NCBI GenBank assembly: GCA_010015655.1
Contig: ML976657.1
Coordinates: forward strand, 378,793 to 419,425
Source: Bimuria novae-zelandiae CBS 107.79
Lineage: Eukaryota > Ascomycota > Dothideomycetes > Pleosporales > Didymosphaeriaceae
Direction: 5' to 3'
Length of the DNA stretch: 40,633 bases
Shown: one piece after another, positions 9,035-20,088 of the stretch
Layout: the number at the start of each line of letters is the position of its first letter
How positions within the stretch are numbered: position 1 is the first letter of the stretch
Notes under the pieces: generated by a model
What the model was told of the DNA's origin: nothing
Database searches by the model: none
What the model saw: the letters and a program-made list of their open reading frames with translations, nothing else
Program-made: the position numbers and the translations under genes

Positions 9035-11192
9035 ATGGCCGATGCGCGCGGCGAGTATTGGTATCTGGACGACGGCGTGGAGCCAAACAAGATTACGGTA
9101 CCGGAGTTGCGTAGCATCTTGCTCAAGCATGGCGTGAATTACCCGTCCTCAGCCAAGAAGCCTCAGCTCATCGAACTCTTCACCGTCAATGTGCTTCCTC
9201 AAGCAGCGAAGCTACAGCGGGCAGCGGCGCGCACAGTGCGGTCGTCCCGTGGTATAGTCGACGTACCCTCCAGCTCGGCGAGCACTACGACGACGGATGA
9301 TACCGGCGACGACACGCTCGTGCCCCCGCCTTCAGTCCGAAAGTCGTCCCGACGTACGACACGTGCGACAACGGCAGAACAAGAGGAGGATAAGCAGGCA
9401 TACACACCCGCGCCGCGCCGTGCCAAAACACCGTTGCGCACAGTTCCCAACAAGCATGGCCGTGAACCTGACGCCGATGTCGACGGGCAACCAGCGCACA
9501 GCCGCCAGCGCCAGAACCTCAAGGAGCCGTCGCCCGACCCCGAAGCCTGGAATCGTCCAGGTGCAGACAGCCCTTTTACCCACGAGAATCCCTTCCAAAA
9601 GAGCTCTCCACAGAATGCCGAAGCCCACGCGCGGGAGCGACGGAGGAAGACGATGGGCTTCGAGAACAAGGAGCGGCGGAAGAGCGATGCAAACCGCCGC
9701 AGGACTGTCCAGCCGCAATCGAGCCAACAAGACGACGGCTTTGTCGTGCCTTCCCGAAAGACATTTGAGATGCCCGTTGCGCGCGTCAAGAAGCAGGAAA
9801 AAGCTGTGGTTGCGGTACCTGACAGCGAAGACGAAGGCGAGGAGTATACGCCAGAGGAGCAGCTAGAGTTGGTTCGGGAACGCGCGAAGAACGGCGAAGT
9901 AGACATTCTCCCTCCGCGGCGGCGCAGAGATTCACGGAAGACGGCCAACACCGTTCAGGCCTTCCTGCTGACTTTCTTTGCAACTATCCTCGCTGTATTA
10001 GGTGGTGTCTGGCGAGAGGAGAAGTTCGCCATCGGGTTCTGCAACACCGGCTCTGTTGTTCCGACGGCGATTGCTGGTGTCGAAATCCCAGAGTTCGCGA
10101 CTGGCCTACTTCCGCAATGTGAGCCGTGCCCGCCGCACGCATACTGCTATCCCAGACTGCAAGTCGAGTGCGAGAAGGACTTCATCAAGAAGTACCATCC
10201 GCTCTCCTTTGGAGGCGTTCTTCCTTTACCACCGACCTGCGAACCGGATACAGAGAAGACCCAAAAGGTCACTCAAATAGCGAACCATGCTGTGCAGAAC
10301 CTACGCAAACGCCGGGCGCAGTACGAGTGTGGCGAGGAGGATGCGCAGGGCAACGTGGTTCAGAGTCCTGAAATCAGCGTGGCCGATCTCAAACAGAGCT
10401 TATTGGCCAAGAAAGGCAAGAGTCTATCAAACGAGGAATTTGAGGACCTGTTTGCCAAAGCCGTCGGGGAGATACCGGCTAGACAAGAGATTGTCGAGAC
10501 GAGCGACGGGTAAGTTCACCATCCATTATACTCTTAAAATCGTACGTGTCTGACCGAGCTGTACTAATCAGTTCTTTTGTTGCTGAAACAGAACCACCGG
10601 CGAACGACGACTCGCTTCCACCTCTCTCGCAGAGCTCACCCTCTCCTGTAGCATCCGACGATCAGTTCGAGAGTCAGTGGAACGACATCTTCTCCAAATT
10701 GTAGGCCTCGTGCTCTTCCTTGCGAGCGGCGCGTATGGGCGGTATGCTATCATGGCCCACCGCGCCACGGAAGCTCGCGCGAAGCAACTCGCCAGTGACG
10801 TCTTCGATCGTCTCGCCAACCAAGCCGCACTCGCTCACCAAGAGCCGGGAGCATATCAAGACCGCGGCCTCAGTATGAACCAACTACGCGACGATGTCCT
10901 GCGCACCGAGTTCTCTTCATCGCGACGCATCAATCTGTGGAAGCGGGTACAGAAGAAGGTTGAGCACAACTCAAACATTCGCGCCGCGGTGCGAGAAGGC
11001 GCCAGCGGCGACGTCACGCGCATGTGGGAATGGATCGGCCCCGTCCGGCTCCTCGAAGACGGACGCAGCAACGGAAAACGCGACGGTGGACGACGCAGCA
11101 TAGGCTACATCTCCACGCCTGGCAGTAGTCCCCCCGAGCCGAAGGAGATGAAGGAACTTCAGAAGTGGGATGACGGACATCCGCAGTACTAA
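9035..11192 (+). CDS. src1: Src1/Heh1 (MAN1-like) inner nuclear membrane protein
   Basis: Exons 9035-10509 and 10592-11192 (82-nt intron) encode 691 aa. Order of parts: an N-terminal HeH/LEM-like helix-extension-helix (about 18-58, TVPELRSILLKHGVNYP); a long basic, Ser/Pro-rich nucleoplasmic linker with several nuclear-localisation-like clusters (RRRK, RRRR); transmembrane segment 1 (about 306-325); a cysteine-containing luminal loop with C-x-x-C and other Cys; transmembrane segment 2 (about 525-545); and the conserved Man1-Src1 C-terminal domain (LWKRVQKKVE.NSNIRA then VTRMWEWIG). Family members anchor chromatin and rDNA at the nuclear envelope and help with nuclear pore quality control. The second exon frame joins cleanly (GG + A), and both membrane segments are intact. 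The yeast orthologue is alternatively spliced; nothing here shows whether this one is. Confidence 0.9.
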
Positions 11193-11410
11193 TCTCCTTT
11201 CTTCCTCCCTTGTATTTGCTTTTCCATCACGTCCTTCACGAGGTTATAGAATGGCACGGGACCAGTCCAGCTTGCGTTTATGATACCACATGCATGTTTC
11301 CATAGTCAATGAATGACTTTCCATCTGCGAATGTTTCATATGACCCTAGGTGTCTACAACTCGTTTATAACGCTCTTTTCTAGGAACCTTTCCAAATCCG
11401 CGCGCGACGT

Positions 11411-11438
11411 CGCAGGGCGCCGGTCGCAGAGCGCCGGT
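11411..11438. repeat. Two tandem 14-bp GC-rich units
   Basis: The words CGCAGGGCGCCGGT and CGCAGAGCGCCGGT follow each other directly, differing at one base. They lie in the space between two convergent genes (SRC1 and the THI5-like gene). No role can be given. Confidence 0.6.
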
Positions 11439-11508
11439 CGCTTTCCGCGAGCATCCCATCTTCGTCGGCGAGCAGGGGCATGAGCTCAGCGTTGCTCCAT
11501 GTCCCACT

Positions 11509-12485
11509 CTATTTATGCTCGGACCAGACTGCTTTTACGACTTCCTCATCCATGCCGATCGCGTCAGCGACGAAACTGTACAAGGCGGGCGTGGGGTTAG
11601 TGAACACGTCGCGCGTCTGATTCAGAGCGCGCACGAACGCCACGATATCCGCGCGCTTCTGCGCGTCCGCTAGTTTCTCTGTCGTCGTGTAGAGGGAATA
11701 TACCTCGCGGTAGAGAGACCCGTTTTGGAATACGACGACCCCGTCCTGCCCTACGGCGCGTATGCCTAGCTCAACGGACGGCTCCCACACGCCGAACGCG
11801 TCGATTATGTTGGCTGCTAGCAGTGAGGGGAACGTGTTTGCCGCGCAGGGCGTCGCCATGCATACGTTTGCGCTGACGGTTGTGTATGCGTCTGGGGAGA
11901 TGCCGGCGGTGGCGAGGAGGCGCTGGATGAAGACGGCTGCGGAGGTGCCGGAGATGGTGCCGATTTTTTTTTTGCCGCGCACTGGGACCGCGTTAGGGGT
12001 GGGCTTCTGTCTGTCTGGTGGAAAGGAGTGATTATGAGAGAATGATAGGTGAGGAGAAGAGATGGAAAGGGCAGCGGTACGATCGGATAGTTGGGCGATG
12101 CCTGCATCTGCGCGCGCAACAAGGCGGTACGACACCTCGGTGATGATATATATCAATCGAATATTCTTGTGGTTGCCGTACTGCTTCAGGCCCTGGGTTT
12201 CGGCGTTGGCGGCGAGGTCTGCAATATGCGTTGTTAGTATATTCGGCTCCAGAGATGCAAAGTGTAGAGCAAGAGGGACGAGGGGTCGACGCACCGAAGC
12301 TGGAATCAGAAGCTAGATTTGCGACGCCGCCCGAAAAGAGCGTTGCCGTGGAAGAGCCATTGTAGAAGTTTTTTGATGGCGTAGGGCTGGGACGTGTGCT
12401 CGATCCACTGGAGGGATGTTGCGATCTTGAGGGCTTGCGCTATAGTGAGGAGGAAGGGAGAGAGAGTGTGTGTGGCGAAGTGCAT
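11509..12485 (-). pseudogene. NMT1/THI5-like (SsuA-type binding fold) gene with 1-nt frameshift
   Basis: On the minus strand, exons 12485-12295, 12218-12081 and 11981-11509 (introns 76 and 99 nt) give a protein of the NMT1/THI5-like periplasmic-binding-protein fold. Clear landmarks: ATSLQWIEHTSQPYAI near the start, then NFYNG, GGVANLASD, GLKQYGN, QLSDLRGKK, IGTISGTSAAVFIQR, DAFGVWEPS and ALYSFVADAIGM. The first part (from MHFATHTLSPFLLTIAQA, a possible signal peptide) and NFYNG onward are in different frames. The break is a run of six A (minus strand; T at about 12370-12375) where the family reading needs five, so one base appears inserted. This is either a recent loss of function or an assembly error. 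A run of ten A around 11964-11973 stays in frame. Without the extra base the product would be about 266 aa. Fungal members of this fold are linked to thiamine-pyrimidine metabolism or small-molecule binding; the ligand here is unknown. Confidence 0.7.
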
Positions 12486-13084
12486 TATGAAGTCGAAGAC
12501 GAAGGGAGAAATGGATAATGTGGAACTGCACTGCTAAAGGACAGTCATCCACTTGGGGTCATGGATTTGTTCTACCGATGATCAACTGTGTCGCTGTTCT
12601 TACCATTGCGTACAACTCACCAAAAGAGAACCTGGTTTGGTCTTTCGGATCCGAAATTTATATAGTGAAGTGCAGGGGTGCGGGTAGTCAGTAAGCTGTT
12701 GCGTATATACATGTCAATTTGCCGTGGCACTATGAACGCAACTGCCGAAAGCGACTTAGAAAGAATCATGCTTCTTCTCGACTTTGAATAGTCTTGTCTT
12801 GAGGTAATCGTTCAATGAGAATGTCGCATTGCACTACATCCTGATGAGGCAGAACACCCATATGAGAGACAGGGGTACTATGCTAAGCGATATTGAGACC
12901 TGAGATCATGAAATCCGACCTCCCATAGAACCATAACGCCGACGCATGCACTCCGGTAGATACACGGTTCTAGTCTCTGATAGTCCGGTACCGGCGAGAA
13001 CTCGAGCACCATTTACTTTGCGTTACCGATCCTGCGGTATTACATCGCGCCCAGAATGTTGCCTGAACGCAGGCAAAGTCGCGC
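12486..13084. other. Intergenic region, nothing recognised
   Basis: The region lies upstream of the THI5-like gene and downstream of the dienelactone-hydrolase-like gene, both on the minus strand. It should contain the THI5-like promoter. No ORF or repeat of note. Confidence 0.4.
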
Positions 13085-14148
13085 TTAATGTGCCTGGATC
13101 CAGCCAAGCATCTGGCCGTAGGCTTGTGTCTGTGACTGCTTGATCTTAGAATCTTCGTAGTCTCCGTACACGGCAAAGCCATGAGGAACACCCGTGAAGG
13201 TTTGTACGTCATGCTCGACCTGATTCTTCTCCAGCGCCAGGCGACCAGGAGCGAGAACTTCGTCCTCCGGGAATAACGGGTCGTCCTTCACGGCAGCAAT
13301 GTATACCGGGACCTTCACAGCCTCGAGATCGTCTCTTGTCACCATCGTACCGTGAGCGATTGCACCAGCCTTGATGACTGGCGCTTTCTTCACAGTTCCT
13401 TGCTCTTCATCCTTAGGCGCTTCCCAGCCCCACGCGACGGTATCAGGATGCTCACCTGCCAGGATGAGGATGTACTTCGCACCGAAACAGTATCCCACGC
13501 CGTAAATGCCTCCACCGTTGGCGAGCGCATCGGCGAACTCTTCCTTTGCGCCTTCGACGACTTTGTGCAGGATTGGCAACACCTTTTCAGGCGTATGTCT
13601 TGCCAACCACATGTCGATCATGAATGACTTAATCCCTTCAGCGCTCTTCATCTTAAATGTCTCCAGCCATGACGCGTCTTTCGACAGCTCGGCCATGTTG
13701 ACCGTATTAGGCGCCGGGTCGTTGTCGAACTGGTCTGGCATGACGACCAAGAAGCCTTCCGCGGCATATTTGTCGGCCTGGAGCTGGTTGTTCGTGGACT
13801 TGATGCCGGTGCCGCCAGTGAGAAGGAGCAGGAGCTTCGACGGCGAATGTGGGTAGTCGGAAGGTTTCGTTATGTACACGTCGACGCCGCCGAGCTTCGT
13901 CAATTCGCCCGTAGGAATCTCGCCCTCTGGCGTAGGTCTGTCTGTTGTGCAGTGTTCCTGTGATGGTTAACAACAGCATGACAATGTCAATAGACTGGAG
14001 CACCTACACCCATCGTTGGACCCTCCTGAGCGATGCTGTCCCCAGGGATGATGCTCTGGCCTGGCGCAGCCGGTGGAGGGACGTGAGCTGCTGGCGCCTC
14101 CTGCGCATCGCTCTCCGGGGCTTTGGTAGCGACGTCGTTATCGGCCAT
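13085..14148 (-). CDS. Dienelactone hydrolase family protein
   Basis: Exons 14148-14008 and 13957-13085 (50-nt intron) encode 337 aa. The N-terminal ~45 residues are Ala/Pro/Glu-rich and probably disordered (MADNDVATKAPESDAQEAP). Then EHCTTDRPTPEGE leads into the alpha/beta-hydrolase core typical of fungal DLH-family proteins. Active-site landmarks: the nucleophile elbow GVGYCFGAK with Cys204, an Asp in VKDDPLFP (272/273) and His306 in GVPHGFAVYG, the Cys-Asp-His triad of the family. No signal peptide; likely cytosolic. Bacterial members open dienelactones in chlorocatechol degradation, but fungal members are broad and the substrate cannot be deduced. The start is secure because an in-frame TAA sits just before the (CAA)n-type leader repeat. 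Confidence 0.88.
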
Positions 14149-14149
14149 G

Positions 14150-14150
14150 G

Positions 14151-14191
<41 letters not shown>
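14150..14191. repeat. (GTT)14 microsatellite beside a start codon
   Basis: Fourteen perfect GTT units on the plus strand, which are AAC/ACA units in the transcript of the dienelactone-hydrolase-like gene. The repeat ends one base before the start codon, so it forms the last ~42 bases of the 5' leader. Confidence 0.9.
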
Positions 14192-14193
<2 letters not shown>

Positions 14194-14440
14194 GAAATGG
14201 TGCGTCTGTTGCTGTTCGGCAAGCTGTCGCTGAGCAGTGAGCAGTGGGCGGAGGGTCCAATTACGTAGTCTCACCTAGCGCGCATTGTAGTGCGGGGCTG
14301 CCTTCCTCACGTGAGTACTTTACGCGTCGCTGGGAACGCGTCGGAGGCAACACGGACTCTCCCGCCATCGCCACCCTTCTGCCTCAACACACCACAACAT
14401 CCACGCGTTCACAGCCCCGACGCGTGCTACACTTCTCACC

Positions 14441-16484
14441 ATGGCAGAGAACGCGATCACGCAAGGAGCTATCAGGTATGCCTTGTCTGCATCCTGCAGT
14501 AGCACAAAAAAAACCAAAAAAACCACTGACACCTCTGCAGGAGCATCTTCGAGCCCGACGGCTGCTATGTCGAGCAACCAGTGTTGCAATGCGTGCAAAT
14601 CAAGCCGATGGAACCCAAGGGAGACGAGGGTGGCGGCATGCAGCGCTTTCGCGTTGTCCTGAGCGACACTCGTAACTTCATCCAGACCATGATCGCGACG
14701 TGTAAGTGGCGGCGTTCGACAGGCTCAGGCTTGACACAGCTGACATTGCACAGCGGCAAATGACATTGTTCTATCTGGGAAGCTCAAGAAGGGCTCCATC
14801 GTACGACTATTGAAATTCAACCCCCAGTACGTCAAGGACAAGAAGATTCTCATCATCATGGAGCTGGACGTTCTCGAAGAGTACGGTGAATCCGAAAAAT
14901 TTGGCCAACCAGAAGCGCTTGAAACCGTCAAGTCGGAGCCACAACCTGCAGCCATATCTGGCAACAACTTCTACGGCTCTCGACCTGCGCAGCCGCAGCC
15001 GCAACAGCAGCCACAGCAGCAAGCGCCACAGCAACAACAGCGATCGCTCCCCGTACACCAGAACAACCAAGGAACATCGACGCATCCTCACTTGTATCCG
15101 ATCGAGGGGCTATCCCCGTACGCGCAAAAGTGGACCATTCGAGCACGGTGCACAAGCAAAAGCGACATAAAAACCTGGCATAACCAGAAGGGCGAGGGCA
15201 AGCTTTTCTCCGTCAATCTGTTGGATGATACTGGTGAGATCCGTGCTACAGGTTTCAACGACAACTGCGACAGGTTATACCCAATTTTCGAAGAAGGCCT
15301 AGTCTACTACATCACCGCCCCCTGCCGTGTGACGCTAGCGAAGAAGCAGTTCTCCAACTTACCCAACGATTATGAGCTCCAGTTTGATAGGGAAACGGAG
15401 GTCGAGAAAGCAGAAGATCAAGACAACGCGCCGCAAATTCGATTCAACTTTACCAAGATCGGTGAACTAGACAAGGTAGAGAAGGACACCACCATTGACA
15501 CTGTCGGCGTGTTGAAAGAAGTCGGTGAGGTCAGCACGATAACATCGCAAAAGACCAACAAAGACTTCAGCAAGCGCGAGTTGACCCTGGCTGACGACAC
15601 TCAAACGTCCGTCAGGCTTACCGTCTGGGGAAAAACAGCAGAGTCGTTCAATGCGCCCCTAGAGTCAATCATCGCTTTCAAGGGTGTTAAAGTTAGTGAC
15701 TTTGGCGGTCGAAGTCTTAGTCTGTTGAGTTCCGGGACAATGATGGTTGACCCCGACGTTGATGAAGCCCACAAGCTGCGGGGATGGTACAACGCCGTTG
15801 GTCAGAATGCCAATTTCTCGACCCATCAAAATATAGTGGCCGGGGGTGGCGGCCAGAGGAATGAGACCAAGGTCATTTCCCAGGTCACAGATGAGGAGAG
15901 CTACCTCCAACAAGACTCGGCTGTATACTTCAACCTCAAGGCCTCCGTGATCTTCATCAAGAACAACAGCACATTCGCCTACCCGGCTTGCCAAACAGAA
16001 GGCTGCCAAAAGAAAGTGATCGAAGAGACCGCTGGCGAGTGGTGGTGTGAGAAGTGCCAGAAGAAATGGCCGGAGCCGCGGTACCGATACGTGCTGAGTA
16101 TCAACGTCGCTGACCACACCGGTTCGATGTGGTTGAGCTGCTTCGACGACACCGCTCAGGTTATCATGGGAGTTTCAGCCAACGATTTGACGAGGCTCAA
16201 GAACGAAGATGAGGAAAATAACACTCAGAACTTCAACATGGCGATCCAGGAAGGTACCTGCAAGACATTCAATTTCACCGTCAGGGGAAAGATGGAGGTC
16301 TATCTGGATCAGCCCAAGTGAGTCATCCGTCGGAGAGTGCGAAATATATACTGACCAGAATAGGCCTCGCTACCAAGTCCAGAGGCTTAGCCCGCTGAAC
16401 TACGCGCAAGAAGCGAACAAGCTTGCCGAGATGATTAAGAAATTCGACATGAACGACAACAGCGATAGCTTGTTCGTGCAGTAG
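14441..16484 (+). CDS. rfa1: Replication protein A large subunit (RPA1/Rfa1)
   Basis: Exons 14441-14475, 14541-14701, 14754-16317 and 16364-16484 encode 626 aa, the usual size. It is the large subunit of the heterotrimer that coats single-stranded DNA in replication, repair and recombination. Parts in order: N-terminal OB fold for protein contacts (about 1-105); a Gln/Pro-rich linker (about 130-165, coded by CAG/CAA/CCA runs); DNA-binding OB folds A and B (from about residue 178, LYPIEGLSPYAQKWTIRARC); and OB fold C with a zinc ribbon, C478-x4-C483-x13-C497-x2-C500. The last short exon codes the conserved end (PRYQVQRLSPLNYAQEAN then LFVQ). All junction phases agree. Intron 1 carries two A-runs broken by a CC. 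Confidence 0.95.
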
Positions 16485-16951
16485 TAGGGACGATGATTTG
16501 TCGCTGAGCTTGTTGTCTGCACCAATTCGGCAACGAAAGGTCCACGCATGTATGGACTAGTGGAGGCACGCATGGATGCGACGCTCTGTTGCACGTGCCT
16601 TCAAAGGTGAATAGGGTGGGAAATACGGCCTGATTCTCGTAGTAATGTTAGGCAATACATGAATTCGCATCCTGCACAATCGCATTTGAAGCCTAAACAC
16701 CGCACTGTAGACGAAGAAAAGCTGCAGTATCCGATCTTGTATGAAGTAGTATCTTTCAACAGCGGAAGTTTTGACATTCTGGAACTGATGTTGCTTCCCT
16801 CTACCTACATGCCAAGGAAAGGGCGCTAGCGGCGATCTTATCGCTTAGTAAACCCTCCACACACACGAAAATTAGACGACGAAGCCAACAACCTAACCAC
16901 ACCAACGCCAACCCGTCGCCCTCTCTAACCGACACAGCAAAATCAGTCAAG
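16485..16951. other. Intergenic region between RPA1 and eL42
   Basis: Holds the 3' end of RPA1 and the promoter of the ribosomal protein gene. Pyrimidine-rich words (CCCTCTCTAACC) occur just before the eL42 start, as is usual for ribosomal protein genes. Nothing else is seen. Confidence 0.4.
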
Positions 16952-17965
16952 ATGGTGAGTCTACAGCCTTCTGGGTATAATTTTCAAAGCTTCCGACAAT
17001 TGCGACACGAGCGATGCGCGGACTCCGACCGACTACAAACCTCGCCTCCGAGAACTCGATGCGAGCTCGCTGACGACACGTTGTACGCCCACGTGTGAGC
17101 TGAAGCTCTATTGAACAATGAAAATCGGATGGAGCTTGGAATATGCTACGTGCGGGAGACGAAGGAGCGGTCGATTGAAGATTAATGGGTTCCGATATTG
17201 CATGGCAGGCATAGGAACGCTATAGCACAGGGCGCCGACCAGAAAATGGGTTAAACAGAGCGCCATCGCATTATCATTTTACGAATGATTCGCGAACAAT
17301 TCACCACAATCTGAACTCTCACGGCCAGACGCCCCGCCAGACCGCCGTCCATCACGCATCGATTTCCAACACGTCCACGCCAATCTGCTCTCCGCTACCC
17401 GTTCGCTCGTGTCGCAAGAGTCACTCGCCTTGGGATACACATACAGTCAACACCGACGACTTCCGAGACGTCATGAGCTAATTCATAGCAATAGGTCAAC
17501 GTTCCCAAGACCCGACGAACCTACTGCAAGGGCAAGGACTGCAAGAAGCGTTAGCCTCCACCAGAACCATGGAGGGGGCGCACATACTGAGATTTTGCAG
17601 ACACCCAGCACAAGGTCACCCAGTACAAGGCCGGAAAAGCTTCGCTGTTCGCCCAGGGAAAGCGTCGTTATGACCGCAAGCAGAGTGGTTATGGTGGTCA
17701 GACCAAGCCCGTCTTCCACAAGGTACGGTCGAGCTCACCACAACTTGAGGGCCGCACTAACAGCATTGCAGAGGGCGAAGACCACCAAGAAGGTCGTGCT
17801 CCGACTAGAGTGCACCGCCTGCAAGGTACGCCTGATTCAACCACCAGTACGAATGTAAATGCATCTAACCCGGTTTAGACCAAGGCACAGCTCGCCCTGA
17901 AGCGATGCAAGCACTTCGAGCTCGGCGGTGACAAGAAGACTAAGGGTGCGGCTCTTGTCTTCTAA
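16952..17965 (+). CDS. rpl42: 60S ribosomal protein eL42 (L44/L36a)
   Basis: Five exons (16952-16954, 17495-17549, 17601-17722, 17772-17825, 17879-17965) encode 106 aa, exactly the family length. The first exon is only the start codon, directly followed by a 540-nt intron (ATG then GTGAGT). The protein reads [19 protein letters not shown], then [11 protein letters not shown], then LECTACK and ends [13 protein letters not shown]. The zinc-binding cysteine pairs are present (YCKGKDC; CTAC...C). Residue 56 is proline, the form associated with cycloheximide sensitivity in yeasts. The protein sits near the ribosomal E site. Introns 2-4 are about 50 nt. Confidence 0.95.
16955..17494 (+). other. Long first intron of eL42
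   Basis: 540 nt, about ten times longer than the gene's other introns. I looked for an intron-encoded box C/D or H/ACA snoRNA and saw no convincing pair of boxes. Long first introns are common in ribosomal protein genes. Confidence 0.6.
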
Positions 17966-18392
17966 GCGTGTTCCTTGTTCTCTCTTTTGCTAGACCCTCG
18001 GCGTAGTCTTCTGGGGTGGATAGGGACGGGACGGCTTTTCCATTCGACACATACAAGCATGATGGAGCAGCGAGGGTGGTTCTGGGGATGAAAACATGCC
18101 GGTCACGATATTCACGGACTGTAACCTACAAATGCATCAAATGGAGCTCGATTGAAGGCCCTCCCATCCTGACCTTGCCTCGCCCCTATCTCATTTACTG
18201 ACTAACGGGCATGCGTATCAGTCGGTGCCCCCTCAGATACGGAGCGGGGCAGTTGGGAATCGGAGTAGTCATCGGAGGTGCCGCAGCCCCACTTATAATG
18301 CGCCCTACACGCCTTTTGACGGATCAACATGCCAATTGTGCCTTAAAGTGGACAGGCCAACTTTTGAACAGATCAATCGGGGCACACTTCCA
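17966..18392. other. Intergenic region between eL42 and the ketopantoate-reductase-like gene
   Basis: Contains the eL42 3' end and the promoter of the next gene. The reading frame of the next gene stays open upstream to about 18225, but the family's nucleotide-binding motif begins only after the ATG at 18393, so I do not count it as coding. Confidence 0.4.
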
Positions 18393-19719
18393 ATGATTGA
18401 AGCACAGAAGAAAACCGTGTTAATTATCGGCGGAGGAGCCGTCGGCGCCATTGCCGCGCTGAATCTTGAGGTTGGCGGACTCGCAGAAGTGACTCTAGTC
18501 CTGCGGTCAAACTACGATGCCGTAAACACGCACGGATTCGACATCAAGTCGTGCGATCACGGGCAGGTCCAAGGCTGGAAGGCTAGCAGAGGTACGTTGG
18601 GTCTGTATATCGTTGTTGATATCAAGCTTTTCTGTTTGCTCGATTTTCACAGGCAGTTTCTGTCTCTAATCCCCACGCGTCAACGCTCACAGCCTTTGCA
18701 TTTGCGCTTCGCATACCACCTTGCCTTCGGAAACTGTTCTTTCTCTTCGCAAACGCGCAAACTTCGAAGGACAGATCTAACACTTCTAGTCCGCAACACT
18801 ATCCCTAATCTAACCACCGAATCCCTTCCGCCCTACGGCTACATCCTCCTCTGCACCAAAAACATCCCCGACATCCCCCCCACACCCGCCTCCCTCGTCG
18901 CACCCGCCCTGCCCCCATCAAACACGCACACCGTCCTCATTCTCCTCCAGAACGGCCTGCACATACACAAGCCCTTCCTCGCCTCCCACCCAACCACGCC
19001 CGTCCTGAGCGGCATCTCCATGATTGGCTCCGAAGAAACCGCTCCGGGGAAGATCATCCAAGACGACCCGGACCGCCTGCTCATCGGCGCCTTCCCGAAT
19101 CCGAATCTAGGCGAGGACGCTGGGAGCGCCGCGGCGCAGGACTTTGCCAGACGCTACAGCGCCGGTGGGAAGACGTCCTGCCGCGTCAGCGGGGATGTGC
19201 TGCATGATCGGTGGCGCAAGCTGGTGTACAATGCGGTGCTGAACCCGGTGTGCGCCATCTTGGGTCTAGATACAGGGCGGTTGAGATTAGCGGGTGGGGG
19301 AGAGGTTGTGGAGGGGGTGGTGCGGCCGGCGATGAGGGAGGTTGTACGGGCTGCGGGGGCGTGTGGGGTGCAGCTTGAGGAGGGGGTCGTCGAGGAGATG
19401 GTGGAGGCTGAGCCGGTAGAGAGTTATTTGAGTCCGAGTATGTTGGCGGATGTGAGGAAGGTGAGTGCTGCGTTACCCATTTCTTTCAAGATTTCAGTGC
19501 ATTGTATTTGTTTGTTGGAGGAGATGTGTGCGGATGCTAATCCCGAGACAGGGAAATTTCATCGAGTATGAGAATCTGCTGGGTGAGCCGCTGAGGGAGG
19601 GGAAGGAGAAGGGTGTGGAGATGCCGACGATTGAGATGTTGTATTATATGGCAAAGGCGGTGCAGTGGCGCACTGCGGAGAGGAAGGGCTTGGTGGAGAT
19701 TCCTGCTAAAAAGGTTTGA
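18393..19719 (+). CDS. Ketopantoate reductase (ApbA/PanE) family protein
   Basis: Exons 18393-18591, 18790-19460 and 19552-19719 encode 345 aa. The start at 18393 places the Rossmann motif IIGGGAVGAI at residues 11-20, where the family has it. Other family features: YILLCTKNIPDIPPTP, LLQNGLHIHKPF, GISMIGSEE, RWRKLVYNAVLNPVCAILG (C-terminal helical domain with the catalytic Lys and Asn) and IEYENLLGEP with PTIEMLYYMAKAVQWR at the end. True PanE reduces ketopantoate to pantoate with NADPH in pantothenate synthesis. Fungi carry several paralogues of unknown substrate, and this one could be any of them. Intron 1 is 198 nt, a multiple of three without stops, so the frame stays open through it; I still call it an intron because its translation does not resemble the family and is pyrimidine-rich. 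Confidence 0.85.
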
Positions 19720-19936
19720 ACGAGACTTAAAATGTGGTTGACACATTGTATAGACACGGTAAAAGCTGTGTTCTCTGATCAGGGTATTGATACATGATAT
19801 ATACATCTAAAATTTCGTCCAAGGGTATCAATACGGCGAGGGAATGATCAGGATAACTAGCGCGAAACGCGGTAGTGAGCTCTGAGTACAAGAAGTAAAA
19901 GGACTAATCGTTGCAAGAATTCCGCAAGAGTATATA
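19720..19936. other. Spacer between gene and transposon
   Basis: 3' flank of the ketopantoate-reductase-like gene up to the TA target duplication of the Fot1/pogo-like element. Nothing else recognised. Confidence 0.4.
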
Positions 19937-20032
19937 CTCGGCCCCTAGCGGTCGATATCGATTTTTCTCCGAAAAAGGCCGTGCGGAGCACGGCCCTACA
20001 AGCTCAATGGGCCACACATGCTCAATGGGCCA
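19937..20032 (+). repeat. Left terminal inverted repeat of the Fot1/pogo-like element
   Basis: Begins CTCGGCCCCTAGCGGTCG. It contains an internal hairpin (GGCCGTGC ... GCACGGCC) and two direct copies of CTCAATGGGCCA separated by six bases, which could be transposase binding sites. The only difference from the right repeat is G versus A between those copies. Confidence 0.93.
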
Positions 20033-20088
20033 GCTGCACTTTGATACCCACCACCACATCAAAACACGCCCTATTTACATCAAATAAA

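Noticed and set aside
9199..9951. 250-codon minus-strand ORF inside SRC1
   Set aside because: Shadow of the real SRC1 coding frame; arginine/serine-rich antisense without motifs.
14004..14222. Polyglutamine protein on the minus strand
   Set aside because: It is the wrong frame of the (GTT)14 leader repeat and of exon 1 of the dienelactone-hydrolase-like gene; an in-frame TAA precedes the true start.
16955..17494. Intron-encoded snoRNA in the long first intron of eL42
   Set aside because: No convincing box C/D or H/ACA pair was found by reading.
18225..18392. N-terminal extension of the ketopantoate-reductase-like frame
   Set aside because: The family's dinucleotide-binding motif starts a few residues after ATG 18393, so the open stretch upstream is probably leader.
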